Assembly: GCF_963966145.1 (NCBI RefSeq)
Contig: NC_091051.1
Span: forward strand, 11,470,001 to 11,534,000
Reading direction: 5' to 3'
From: Tenebrio molitor
Taxonomy: Eukaryota; Arthropoda; Insecta; Coleoptera; Tenebrionidae
Length of the DNA: 64,000 bases
The notes beneath the pieces were generated by a model. It was not told where the DNA came from. It worked only from the letters and a program-made list of their open reading frames with translations, and searched no databases. Both the position numbers and the translations under genes were made by a program. Below are positions 36,525 to 49,840 of the stretch, one piece after another. Position 1 is the stretch's first letter, and every line of letters starts with the position of its first letter.

Positions 36525-39500
36525 ATGCACCAGACCGATTACAGAATGTACTCGGCATCGTCGTATCCCATCGACAGAAGACTATCGTCGCTGTCGATAT
36601 CGACCAAACAAGAGAATCCCGAATACGCCATCAATCGTTTCTCACAAAAGTACGACTCGTATCAGGAGTTCCTCTACAGGAACAACCAGCAGCGGAGACG
36701 GCTCTCGTCGACCGGGGAAGGAAGTGGCGACTCGAGCACGACAACATCCGGGAGCAGTTATGGGGAACGAGAGGACGGCAGCGAAGGAAGAGCAGAAAGT
36801 GAGGAGACGGACAGGGAGGAGCGGGAAGAAAGGAAGCCTCTGGAGGGACAAATTACCGACTATGAGAGGCAGCAAGTCGAAACCTTCTTCAAAGGGCTCA
36901 AGACGCAGGTAGATGTCTTTTGTAATTTAATGTTAATTGAGAGAATCCAGAGAAGTTCATTTGACTAAATGCGATTTTACACTACAATAAAATTACTCTT
37001 GGTTTTTTCACCAACAAATTTAAAATTGCCAAAAAAAAAGAACTGATCGATCATTAGAAATAACATATACGAGTATTTTTCAGCAATTCCCTCTTTGCTA
37101 AATGTTTTGGGTACACTGTGATTGATAAACGGTAGTGATCGCTAGGCTAATGGTTAATTATAGCAGAATAAGAGAACAATGTCTCGTCATTGAATAAATT
37201 ACTGTTTTGCTATTTAGATGAGCAGGCAAGAAATTAATCTTTAAGTGACTCACAACAACAAACTATACAATATAATGCTTTGTTGAAGAACGATCTGAAT
37301 AATATTTTAGCTATTGCCAATATAATAAAAAATCTTTCGACGTATTCCCATTATTCAAATTATTATTGTAAACAACATTATTTTACACTATGCAAATTTT
37401 CAGTTAGCAAGAAAAAAATTATTCAATACATATTTTCAGGTAAATAATTCTGTGGTTGAAATATTTGCATGATTGTTGGAGTTTGCGAAATGTTGAAATA
37501 AATTTCTCTTTGAAATCAATGATTGAACAGGGTTTTGAAATAAATCAAATACTTCGTTGGCAAATTATTTATTTAAGGTTTATTCAGTCAAACAAATATT
37601 TTCTTTTTCATGCACAAACAACAAACACTTCTTTACTACATTTATAAAGCCAAACAATCTTTTTCTCCGAGCAACGCAAAGCAACGAAATTGTCATACTG
37701 AAGAAGCACTAATTTACTTTTCTTGTTATTCACTGAAGCCATCGATGAAGTTAAATTTGAATACATTATTCAGAACCCGATTCAGGTTTTGGTTGTTTTT
37801 TTTTATTTAATCTTGCATCTTTTTTTTTCTTTTAAAATGTAATAAATTAAAATCAGAGTAATGATTGAAATTGATTATGGAATTAATTTTCACCAAATAA
37901 GATAATTGTGCAATCATTTTTTTTGGTTTTTCATTTTTTTAAGATTTAAAAATGGATCAATATTTCTAGTTAACTCTCCAGTTTTGAAAAGTGAACTTGA
38001 GAGAATTCTTCAAAACTATAAAATAAATGAGTTCAAAAATGTCTAAATATTCTGGGTGAATTCGAATCAGTTTTTTGTAACCTAAAAAAATTTAAGGTCG
38101 TCAATTTAATGAAATCTGCGCAAGGATTAGACAAGTTACAAATAAATATTCAAGCGTTATTAAAATGTTTTTTATGCAAAAGTGATTTGTTGAATTAAAT
38201 GATTGCAACACAAACCAATTATGATTAAGTAATTATGATCAACAATCAATTTGATTCAGTGAAATAATTGCATTGCACTAAATATTTAATTTTCATGTCA
38301 ATGTAACACTTAGGTAATAATAATTTTTGTGTTGGATTGAAAACCAAATTTAAATGTTTTATGGTCAATAATACAAAAGTAGTGCAGAATGTTGCATTTA
38401 ACTAAAACTGAGGATGTTGATCTGCAACTATTAGGTAACGTGTATTCAAAAAAAGTTGTGGTCAAGTGGTCTGTTGCTTGCTTTTGTTTCCGTATGGCGT
38501 TGCTTCGTCAGTTGTCAAATAGTTCGTAAAACAGGAAGTGCGTAGAATGAAAAAGTGGAAATAGACGATCATCAATACGAATTTCAGAAACCGCTGAAAG
38601 AAAGGTAATATGTAATATAAAATGAAGAAAATGAACTGAAAACTTCGGTTTTTCATTTATCACAGCGAATGAAGGTGTGATCAAAATGAGGTTAAGCATT
38701 TGAAGGATTTGTCAACTAAAACGCCGACATACGTTTGGGGAAGAAAGAAAACCACGGCCTGCTTGACCACAAATTTATTTGAACACTCGTTACTTTTAGC
38801 TAGAACAGTGTTATTTAATATTACGCATACTACAATATTTACTATAAGTTAAAAAAATATTTGGTGTATATTATTGGAACTATATTTAGATTTTCGAATT
38901 AAAAAATGGCCTAGATTCAAAAATATTCTCATCCTTTACCTAAAACTGCATTTTAGTACTATGCCAGTCTGATTGTCAAGTAGATACTTCAATGTATTTA
39001 CTTATTTGTTCAAAAAACTCTGATTGAGGTGTGATTATCAGATATCTCGAGTGTCAATTTTGACATTTGAAATTCTATTGGTCGAATTAAGCTTTCTAAT
39101 CTAAAGAGTGGTAACTCGTTGGCCGTAATTATTGGCCTTGTGCATTGGTAGGCGCGACCCTAACCAACACCAAAATTGAAACCGCGCCCTTATTTGTTAA
39201 TCCATCATTTTCCATACCACTTAAGCAACGTCGTCCGTGACTCATTGTGTACATTCTGTGATAATATTATCAGAATGACGTGTTCGCTCTGAAACAAACC
39301 ACCAATTATTATTGTTCCAGCGAGATTATTGTATATTTGATTTTTTGAGGAATTTCCTATTACGGCCGTGTGGAAACGATGTTAATTTGACTTTTATAAC
39401 GACCGATTCGCACGGCATTGTTAGTAATTGTTTTCATAAATACGCAAATTGGTTTACTTACTAGTTCACATAAGACACCGTTTCCCACAACCATAAAGAG

Positions 39501-42500
39501 AGAGGTCATAGGAAGATCAAGACCTACACAATAAAACATACCCACTTCCACTGATTCTTTTATCTGTGCTGTTCACCGGCCGAAGAAATCGTGGAATCTC
39601 CTGAGACACTTAGTTGACTTAAGTCAAGGACTTTCGAGCTTCTTAATATATTTTTCGCCGCCGTAAATCCCTTATGGTCTTTTTATGAACCATCTCCCGT
39701 TTCTTTGGTAGGACGTGATGTTAAATTTTATCGACACATTTTCAATTAGCTGTTAAAGAGCGTTTTACAGATAATTAAAGCGATCGGCTTTCAAAACATG
39801 CAAACACTGGTAAGCTTACATTTGCAGCGATAACGAAAATTCTATCTAAGCCGATGTTTTTCAAGGGCGATAATTAGAATTTGTAATTTTTTTGCTGTTT
39901 GTTGCACGATACCCAGTAATATTTTTAGACTAATTTACTACAGTTTAATATCATACTACAAATGTTTCAGTCACGATTTAATAAGGTTTTAATTTCCGGG
40001 TATTGTGAGCCCGTAATATGCATAAAAATGTTTGCTTGCGTTAATCTTACAAAATTGTATTGCTAAAATAATTTCGATTGTAGCTATGGCTTATGGGTAA
40101 CCTTCATTTAATTATTAAAATATGTACAACGTGTGCATATGATCCAGGTGTTTAATTTTATTAACGTGTAATGAAAAATGCCGTATCTGCCACAATCTAA
40201 TCACATTTCTGTGATTAGTTTCTGCGGCTTAGCGGTCTATTTATTATTATTGCCATGTGCATATTGATTTTTTCAGAACTGCACTTTTCAAAAAATAATT
40301 GTTTCTGATAAATCTGTTGCATCATATTCATAAATAGGGAAAAAAAAACCAGTGAAACAAAATACACTCCAAAATATTTTTTCTAAGGATACGTAATTAA
40401 TACAAAACTAATTCCAAGTATGTTTTAATGTTAACTTAAGGAAAGAAGTGCATATTTAAGAATACAATGGAAAAACCCTTACGAGAAATGAAGGAAAACA
40501 ACATTTACCAATTACGTGCGTTCCGTAATTTTTGCAAAAGGTTTTCCATTATATTTTTTAATTTTCAACGCCACGTCCGTCTGTTAAATATTCATCACCA
40601 ACTACTGTTTTTGTTGGTTATTTGCATTTGCTTTTCTTTCAAATAATTTTATATTCTGGCAGGATTAAGTCTGGGAATATGGTGGTCGAAACATTACTTC
40701 CCATCGAAATTCTTTTGTGTGAGATGCGGCATTCTACCGTATGAGAGAGAGTTCTTTCTGTATTCATTAAATATGTACATTTCTGCTCAAATTTTGTCTT
40801 AAATCTCTCCTCCTGATCACGTAATGACCAATGACTAATGAAGAGTTGTGTTTTTATCCCACCGTAGTTTTATTATTTCTTTCGGAAAAAAATCATTTTC
40901 CAAGCCAGATACACAGACAGAAATCCATTTCTGATCTACCAAAAGTGTGCAAAGTTGGACGAGACCCTCAAGGATTACTTTTGCTCCACAATGTTATTCA
41001 GGTCACTGTTGACCTCTTCAGCTCGTCCAGGTCTAGACTCATCCTTCTAGGTGCAATTTTCGTGTTGAAAAAGTGGGGAGCATCGTTAGGATTGACTTTC
41101 ACCTACACAAGTCCTGCATAATTTCTCTTGCTGCAACCAGCAGTACCTACTTCATGAACTTCCGAAGTAAAACATTCTGAATGTAGTGATCTAAGTGAAT
41201 AACCCCCACTCATTTAAAAATTTCACTGCAATTGTCATAACGAAAATTAAATCCGTATTAGTTACTCTGTTACTCCTGAGCTTTCTGTTTTTTCTAAAAT
41301 TTATACTCTGGAATGATTTGACATTTATCGAGTGTCCTCTTTCAGTATATTTTTTTAATTATTCAGAACTGTTTCATTGTAATTGTAAAATGTTTAACTT
41401 AACAATAAGTTTTCCTATATGCACTTCATAGGTATATATTTTTTGCAGAATTTATATTTTCTGTTTGTTGAAATTCCAACAGAATCTTGAGCTTAATCAA
41501 GCAGTTATTTCTTATTTCCAAGCTAATTTTCCAGACACTTCAAAGTTTCTCTACTAACTGATAACAAAATCGCGAAATTTGTTCTTTAAAATTAGAGCAA
41601 AAAACAAGTCAATGGCACATTGCCAATTGATAAAAATGTTGATTACGTTGAATGTAATTGTTATTATTTGGTTAGGTACGATATATTAATTCTAGATCAA
41701 TCAACTATCTGTTCATTAAATACGTTACATAATCAATTAAAATGGCATGTTTATTAAAGTTTTAATCCAAATTCTTTTATTTATTTAACTAAAATATCCA
41801 CGCCACATTAGCTGAAATTAATTAAGCTTCGATATTTGTTATGAACATGATATGGCTGTACAAAACAAAATTGACATCTCCACTGAACAAAATTTAATGT
41901 TTTGTTCTACCGCTCTGATTGAAAACAAATTTTCCCAGTCGTAGATATCGCTATCATTATATTTGCAGTTGGTAATTTAATATTTGTTATTGAGAGTCAG
42001 TATGCCCTAGTAACTCCTCTAGCTATTATTAAAGCAGACACGAGAATATTATATATTGCAAGCTCGAGTGAATTCGAAGCAAGGTTCGCAGTACAGATTA
42101 ACACATTTTTCAATCTTAGAATAGACATTTTCAATAAACATAACGCCGTGAAGGCGTGCGTAAAAAGAAGCGCCGAAAAGTACGAACAAAGAATTTGATT
42201 AACCGTTCATCGATTGCGATTGAAGCCGCGATAAAGGAAAATAACGTTGCTGCAATTTTTTGCGGAAATACACATGGTTTTAGTGTTTACTTTGTATTAC
42301 TACATTGTACAAACAAAATAAGTGAGCAAATAGCACACATGACAAACATACAACAGACAAAAGAAAAATGTGGATTATGATAACTAAAGTAAAATTAGAG
42401 ATAGTAGGTAAATGTTTTTTTGTAACCGTACGGCAAACAAGCTTTTCGCGTAAACAGGCCACGAAATCCAATTTCGCGGCCATTGCTGTTAACGACGGCC

Positions 42501-44293
42501 GTTAAAGTAAACGTCATTTTAATATTTGATACAAATCAGAGTTTCCTTCTAAGACTGGCATCTAGATTTTTCGGGAGCAAATTAGAAACGACAAAATCCA
42601 CAAAAAATAACAAACCTTACCCACCTCACATGATGTTATGATGATAACTGCAAGGAAAAGAAAGCTGTCTATTGTCACCAGCTATTTTATTGATGGTTAT
42701 ATAAATCATACAATCTAAGTACAGAACAGAAAAAGTTTACTTATTCTGACCTCCATCTTTTTAAATAAATATAAATGTAGTAAACAAAACGTGAAAAATA
42801 TTTGTCTAGTTATTGAATATCCCCACTGTTCTGTTGTCTCTATTTGATCTCCGTATCTTTCTCTCGAGAAAAATCAATTTGTACTGATACCAACTGTGTG
42901 TCTGAAAGTACGACACCAACAAAGAAATTTCAACTGTAAATATTTTACATTAGTCTCTAGCTTAGTTTTGACCAGATACCATCTAAATATCCTTAGAAAA
43001 AGTCAATTGATATTTATTGTTTTCTCATATGGATTATGGTCACGCGCGACCACCCATCGAGGGGCATCTGATTAATTAGACTATTAACCTTTAAATTCTA
43101 AACTATACTTATTTATTGCAATACAATGAACTGCAATATCGACGTCATGTTTCCGAAGCCAACGGTGATACCAGTGCAGTAATATTTTATTGATAACGCA
43201 GTAAATGGTATTGGTATTACTGATTAAAGCAATTATCCATTAATGTAGTGTAAAGTCGCACGTAGATTGCAAATGATTTTTAATTAAAATACCAATAGTT
43301 GGAGTTTTACGACGTTAAAATTAAATTGGAAACGTTCAACATCAAAGAAATCTTTTGATTCGTTTTCATAAGATTTGCCACACAATCTACATAATAAACA
43401 CTAATAATTCTTGGAATTTTACACAATTACATCCTCTGGATTGTTGTTAAGAAGTTGCGCGTATTAAACGCCTAAATGAATCACGGATATAAATATGTAA
43501 TTGTTTATTATTACAACACGTCATCCTGTAATATAGTTTTTACTCATCTACAGACCATTAAGTTGTCTAATCCACCGAATAATCTCCTATAATGTTTACG
43601 TTGGAAACGTCCCAACGACCAACCCATTTTTGTTGTCTCGTTTTCGCGAAAATAACCTGACGTGAAATTTCCAGGTGTACGTCTGCGGTTCTTTGGCCAA
43701 CTTATACTTCAAAACCTCCTCCGACCAAGACTGGCAATTGAAATTCACCGGGATCCCGGTGGTGGTGTTGGACATCGGGGAATCCCGTGCCAGGGACAAA
43801 AGGCGGATACAGATCGCCCTGGCCGAGAGAGGGACATGTTTCATGTTGTGGAACGACACCATCGACAATTTGTCTTCATATCAAGTAGCAGGGAACGCGT
43901 TCCACACAATGTGCTGCTCCTCCGACCACACAAAGCAAGTCGGATTCAGTTTCGACACCGCCCAGGCGGCCAATGATATGTGGACACATATCGAGCGATT
44001 AGTTTCCTGTCCCGAAAACATATCCTTGTCGATTCCAGGTATGATTAATGGCCCTTTGCCATATTTATGACGGCCAATTATAAAATCGATTTCCAGGGAA
44101 AAAGAAAAAGAAGAAAGAGAAAAAGCCGGTGAAGCCAGCGCCTCTTCCCCCCAAAAGCCATATCTCGCAGCCGTGCTGCTTCCAACATGTCACTTCCGTC
44201 GACAGGGATGATACCAACAGATACTACTCCCTCAAGGAGTTTCTACCCAGTAACATGCACAGTTCGAGGATACACGCTCTCGACGAGATTTAG
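36525..44293 (+). CDS. WH1/EVH1-like and CRIB-motif protein (WASP-like without VCA tail)
   Basis: Coding exons are 36525-36908, 43675-44038 and 44097-44293 (945 nt, 314 aa); junctions are in phase and the first coding exon follows an acceptor at 36520-36521. Residues 1-105 are Ser/Arg/Glu-rich low complexity. Residues about 106-240 form a WH1/EVH1-like fold: VYVCGSLANLYFK, then a strand with CFMLWND, NAFHTMCCSSDH, and GFSFDTAQAANDMWTHIERL, which parallel the FHTF block and the NFA..EEA helix of WASP WH1 domains. Residues 251-259 are a lysine-rich run, then APLPPK (possible SH3 ligand), then a CRIB-like motif at 272-285 (ISQPCCFQHVTSVD) resembling the ISxPxxFxHxxHVG consensus that binds Cdc42/Rac. 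The protein ends about 30 residues later, so no WH2/VCA region exists in this model. A 6.8 kb intron separates exons 1 and 2. I cannot name an orthologue. Confidence 0.85.
36909..43674 (+). other. 6.8 kb intron of the WH1-CRIB gene
   Basis: AT-rich intron from donor GTAGAT to acceptor TTTCCAG. No nested gene is recognisable; reading frames are short and random. I see no clear transposon in it. Confidence 0.7.
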
Positions 44294-45202
44294 TTACTTC
44301 GCATTTATCCAAACATGACTGATGGACGTTTCTTAATTATTGTTTTATTTTTTAGTTCTGAGTGTGTGTATGAGAGAAATATATCTATGTAATCAAACAA
44401 GTGACAAATTAAGATGTCAAAGCTTGACTGTGTAGGTACTATATGTATGTGTACTGTTCGTTGCTTACAGTTCATAGATTTAGAATTGTATTGTTATCGA
44501 GGTCAATTTGGTAATTACATTTTAGTTAGAAGCTGTTGTGAAATTACTAAAAATGTAGAATCTGTCTAGAATGTATTTTAAATTAATCTGTGATACCACT
44601 TCAAACAACTTATTTTGTACTATTATTGTTTGTTTCTTGTAATTAAAAATCCCACATGATAATTGTAGTTTAAACAAATACAAAATATATTTAAATCTGA
44701 TGTAGCAAATAGATATTTTATTATCCAAGTTACGCAGCGAAAACCGTTGAAAATCGGTAAATTTTATCACAAATCAAATATTGTATGAAAAGGGTGACTT
44801 TATTTAACGGAAATTTTACTTCGTAAATCACAGTATCACAGAGTTTGTTTTAAAAGCTGTTGTGTATTTTTTTAAACTTAGGAACAGTAAGGGCCAATAA
44901 TTATTGACAACAATTTACCAACTGATATAATTTTAATGACATTATATAACAATCAAATACAAAGTGTCTATAAAAGAACGTATATTAAGAGTCCTATGGA
45001 ACTGTGCGGCTCTGTAATTTTATCGTGTCGAACTATGTCTAGCCGTTGAAGCCGTCAAATCAGATGTCAACAGGCAAATATCAAATTATTAAATTTTAAC
45101 GTCAGTTGTGATTACGACGTCTTAGTTGTTTTGCATATCTCTTACAGTTTGGTAAATACTTTTGGACGTAAATAATGTAAATGTAATGATAATGTAAATT
45201 TA

Positions 45203-45208
45203 AATAAA
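45203..45208 (+). promoter_or_regulatory. polyadenylation signal of the WH1-CRIB gene
   Basis: The first clear AATAAA downstream of the stop at 44293, implying an unusually long 3' UTR of about 0.9 kb for this window. A second AATAAA follows at about 45228. Confidence 0.45.
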
Positions 45209-45378
45209 AAAAAGCTTTATATAACCAATAAAATTCTTAGTCTACAAAAATCTTCATTTACAAATAAGGTGAAAGCTTTTATGCAAAACATAAAGTTAGA
45301 AGCAAACAATTTTTTTTTTCAATAGAAATTGTTAAGTACGTCTGTTTAAGTGTTTATTGTATAATCATATTTAATACA

Positions 45379-45553
45379 TACAGGGTGATTTACGAGGAAT
45401 AATGAGCCCGACGGAATAGAAAATGCAACCCGCAATTCATCAGGAGAAAAACCCGGACATTTACCGCTTCGATGTCCGGCTTTTTGTTGCAATGTATTGT
45501 GGGTTGCATTTTCTATTCCGTCGGGCTCATTATTCCTCGTAAATCACCCTGTA
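45379..45553. mobile_element. foldback MITE with 58-bp inverted repeats
   Basis: Arms 45379-45436 and 45496-45553 (starting TACAGGGTGATTTACGAGG) are reverse complements with one mismatch. The 59-bp centre is itself a hairpin (CCGGACAT against ATGTCCGG). Almost the entire 175 bp can therefore fold on itself. A longer relative lies at 48993-49840. Confidence 0.88.
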
Positions 45554-45780
45554 TTTCTAAAAATTTTGACTACATGTACGGTGCGATAAAAAAGTAGTCA
45601 AGGCAGCTTAGAACAAAAAAGCGTAAATCTTAACTTATTTTCGTTGCAGCTTGGTAAACGCCAACGTAAAGGTAACAAACCTAAATTTAAGAAATGATAT
45701 GCGAGCTTTTGTCCATAGTCTACTTTGTTAGTCATATTGTTTTATTTCATTGTGCAAATTTTTTAACTACTCCAAAATAC

Positions 45781-45973
45781 GGGGTGATCAAAAAGGACTG
45801 TTTAGGTTGGTAACACTGGATCGTATTTTAAATCGTATAACAGGAGTAACTTCCGGTTGTTGGTGACTTGTCGTTGTTAATGCTGTACCTAGATCAGATA
45901 TTTGTCAAATAAATTAATTAAAAATTTTTCTTAATTGTACTGCCAACTTAAACAGTCTTTCTTGATCACCCGG
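45781..45973. mobile_element. MITE with 33-bp inverted repeats
   Basis: The left arm GGGGTGATCAAAAAGGACTG and onward (45781-45812) pairs with the right arm ending AGTCTTTCTTGATCACCCGG (45941-45973) with a few mismatches. The 130-bp centre is non-coding. Confidence 0.78.
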
Positions 45974-48900
45974 TATTTAATGTTTGTAAATGTTAATCAT
46001 TATTGTCAAACATGAAACGTATCTGTTAGATCAAATATAATTAAACATTAATGTGCACTAAGTACTGTATAATTAACGATTATGTCCTAAATAATTTATG
46101 ATGCAGGATAGTAAAAATTCTGTCGGGTAAGTTCTAAAGTCAAGATATTTATTTACGATTAATAAAATATTTTTGTAATCCAGCCGGATGCATTTTTATT
46201 AAGTGCATGAATTCATGTTTTACTCGAGTTACTTCGTAGTCTACGACTCGGTAAATACAAATTTTATTTATTCTGAAGATAAAATCAGGAAGTAGAGCGG
46301 TCGCAAATAGTAAACGATAAATATTTATTTTAGAAGGAAAAGTGTGCTACAATTTCATATATTTATATCGATCAACAAATATTGCGAAGTACCTACTCTT
46401 TCTTTTATTTGCAGAAAATATGAATATCGTCAACAGGTGTATATGCAACTTTTATTACACTGCTATATTAAGGGTTATTGCCTACAAATTTTAAGCAATC
46501 ATTTTGAAGAATAATAATTATTAATCGGTGCTATTTATTTTGTGGAACAAGTAAAATATATTTTAATTGAAAAATCTAAACTAAATATTGAATAATAATA
46601 AGAACAAGAGTGATTATTTTTCATATTAAAAAGTCACACATTTTATTTATCATACTTATAAGTACTAATTCATTTTTTACAGTCCAATTTGTTAATTTTG
46701 TTTTTGAGAAAAACCCACAAGAATTTTTTTCAATTAAAGCGGTAAATAGTGTATTTAGGTTTAATTTACCGAAATGTCTTGTCTAATTTTTTCTAATCTT
46801 TGTGCAATAACTCTTCTGGTCTTGTTCATTTATCATGGCTAAGAGGTTTATAACTTAATTTTTGAAATGTTTGTGCCACAATTAGTCTTATTCATTTACT
46901 TTTACTGAGATCTTGAGGAAATATTTCCTAAATTTTGATTAGTTTTTTTTTGTTGAAGTTTAAGTAGAACTTTGGATACATCGTAGACCTATTTTCGTAC
47001 ATTTGTTAATTACATAATTGAGCTATTCACATATCGTGGTAATTAACATGAGTCTATTACAAATAAAACGAAAGCCCACGTCGTGGGAAACCCAACAACT
47101 AAAAGAGCGAGCTCAGATGAGCTGTTTCAGATGCAAACGGGCGAATAAATCTGAATCGGCAAAATGTTTTTTCACCACATTATTACAATTTTCACACAGA
47201 CTCAATATTCATCGTGTTCGATGACATCACTGTGCACTAGTCCAACTTTGATGTTTTCAAAATCGATGCAGACGACACGTCGTAACTTAGTCTGGCGGTA
47301 TTGTCGTCAATGAATCGACGAAAGCTTTCAAAATTTGCATTTACATATTTGTGCAGAATAACGTCATCAAACAACAGAACATCTTGTACTTTGATAGTTG
47401 CGAGTGATAGGAACACGAGATTTTGATGTAAATTTTTTTCGTCTGGTGTGTAGTAAATCTGGAATGATTGGTGTCTGAATTTTTATTTGTGGCTGCTGAT
47501 ATCTGGAAATCTGGCGAATGTCGACGGTTTCGTCGGTGTAGGTCCACTTAACAAGATCGTTTTTGTTTCGACCGGTGTGTATCACATGATTGCGCGCCTG
47601 AGGGCATCAATTTAGTAAATGCACGCAGACTGCCTGAAAGAAAATCGGGGTGGGCTATCTGTAATACTGTGGGAACACACAGGACACAGTACCACATTCA
47701 GAATAACGTGATTAAAAAGGCCCACATTATCTTTCAACAAATATCTCCGAATTACCCTACCATTACCTTGTTATCTCATCGTAAAATACCGAGTGTTATG
47801 TTATGATGTACGGCAACCTCCTTATTTTCAGTTTCCGCAATATCGAATAAATCACGTGTCAATCAGTGAGACGTTTTAGGGTGGCCAAACTGCATTGCCC
47901 GCCTCTGATATTATGTAACAATTAATTTTTTACCGAGAGCTGGTTCTGAAAACGGAATACAATTCAATACTACAGCGCTATTACTGTCAATCAAAAGTTT
48001 TGATTCTGCTCGGCGAACAATGGACCAACAGTTTATTAAATAAAACATCTGGCTAGTTTCCTATCTTCCAGTTCGACGCTCTCCTAAGCGTTCGCCAATA
48101 ATAATGATAATTTACAATAACCTTGCACGAAAACTATTAATTCTTAATTGTGTTGCCTTGAACTTCGGCGGACTACCTTAACGAAGATAATTTCGCACGG
48201 TTATATTCGGTAGTTTATTTGGTATTACGTAATGTCCAGAAAACTTCAGCGATGTAATAACCTTAATCCGTAATTGAGATTTGAATTCTTCTCTAATGTA
48301 AAGAAAAGTACTAATCGTAAACCAATCAGTTCTGATCAGATAATTTTAAGAGTCGATTCGGATATTAAAAAATTAATAAAATAAATTTTATTTTCTCTTT
48401 CAAGAATTAAGATCTGTCAAACTAAATTCAGATGTACAATTTTATAACCTAACATAAACAAGTGGTTTATACAGCTACTCCATAAAAATAAGTATGTTTT
48501 ATTCTTTTGTGAAAGCCGCCGATGTACTGTTCGGACCTTTGTAATATTCTAAAGAGTTACCTACTAAATTTTCAGATTCGGGTTCCTGCTAGTGGTAGGT
48601 TGGGGTCTATAATCCATGATGTAAATTGCTTCCAAGCTCCCTCGGACATTAAATTATTAGCGAGGGTGCTTAATGTCACTATATTTCTTTTGCATATTTA
48701 CATTGAAATTACAAAAACTAATAATCTTACTGATAAAGAAATTATTATGAATCATTTTTCAATCATTTCTTATAAATCTGCTGTTATTTTAGATAAAAAA
48801 TATTAAACTTATCGCCCTACCAGTATTCTTCCTATTTCGTCTAAATATGTATACATTTCTTTACTTCTTCATTAAAAATTATTAATAAGAATAATTGAAG

Positions 48901-48992
48901 AACGTGAATACAATACATAATGCGAATTAAATTAAATAAACATGAAAGAATACAAAGTTTTAGTGATAGTGACAGTTGTATGGTACGTACAT

Positions 48993-49840
48993 ACATGTAT
49001 TTCATGAGTGATAATCAGACCAGCGGAATTGAAAATGCAACCCACAATACATTTCCAAAGTTAACGTGGTTATTTTAAATATCGTATTGTTTTAAAATTA
49101 AATTATGAATTCACCATGGCTTTGCTTTCAATGCTTTGCTTTATTTGTCACAACTAACATTTACGAAAAAGTTAAAATACGAAGATTAAAATGTATTCGA
49201 ACGAGGAGAAAACAGACATGATCCAGATTTATGGTGAATGTAATAAAAATGCGTCTTCTGTATATCAATATATTTTTTTCAAATTCTTCCTTTTTTCACA
49301 ATTTCGTTTAACCAAGCGAATGACGTTTATGTCAAAATTTGTGAAACTACACAGCTAATTATCGAGTGTTCAAATGAAATCCTGGGCTGGGAAGGCGTTG
49401 GAAACGTCAATTGTTGTGCTTTTTTAAAGCGTAGATTAATTGGAGCATGTTGACAGCTAACCTAAAATTTAGAGCCAAAATTTTTTTCTTTTTTTTCTTT
49501 CTTTGCAATGTTTTACATCAAAAATAGAATAACGTAGCGATTCCTATTCTCGAAGCAAATATCTAAGGGCACCCTTTGCTGAAAACAAACATGTCTAATT
49601 ATGTTGCGATTAAACATAAACAAATGTCATTCGTGTGAAACGGCGGGAAATTCAAACTTTACACTGTTCTAGACGGTTTAATTTTTCCAACGCCTACTCA
49701 GCCCAGGATTTCATTTGAACACACGATATTATGTTTTATGTCTTTTAAATCAAAAAACAAATATCCGAGTTAACTGTGAAAATGTATTATGGGTTGCATT
49801 TTCAATTCCGTCGGGCTCATATCACTCGTGAAATACCCTG
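48993..49840. mobile_element. 850-bp inverted-repeat element related to 45379-45553
   Basis: The left arm (to 49053) contains GGAATTGAAAATGCAACCCA. The right arm (49781-49840) contains TGGGTTGCATTTTCAATTCC in reverse complement order and ends GAAATACCCTG. Both arms match the GAGCCCGACGGAAT and AATGCAACCC segments of the 45379-45553 element, so they are one family. The larger size is partly due to an inserted second element (49361-49727). Confidence 0.75.
49361..49727. mobile_element. MITE nested inside the 48993-49840 element
   Basis: 44-bp inverted repeats: 49361-49404 starts ATCGAGTGTTCAAATGAAAT, and 49684-49727 ends ATTTCATTTGAACACACGAT. ATT flanks both sides (49358-49360, 49728-49730). 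The terminal motif resembles that of family A (ATCGGGTGTTCA), suggesting the same superfamily. Confidence 0.82.

Noticed and set aside
36443..36802. A 119-codon frame overlapping the first WH1-CRIB exon
   Set aside because: It crosses the splice acceptor at 36521 and competes with the frame that continues in phase into exon 2.
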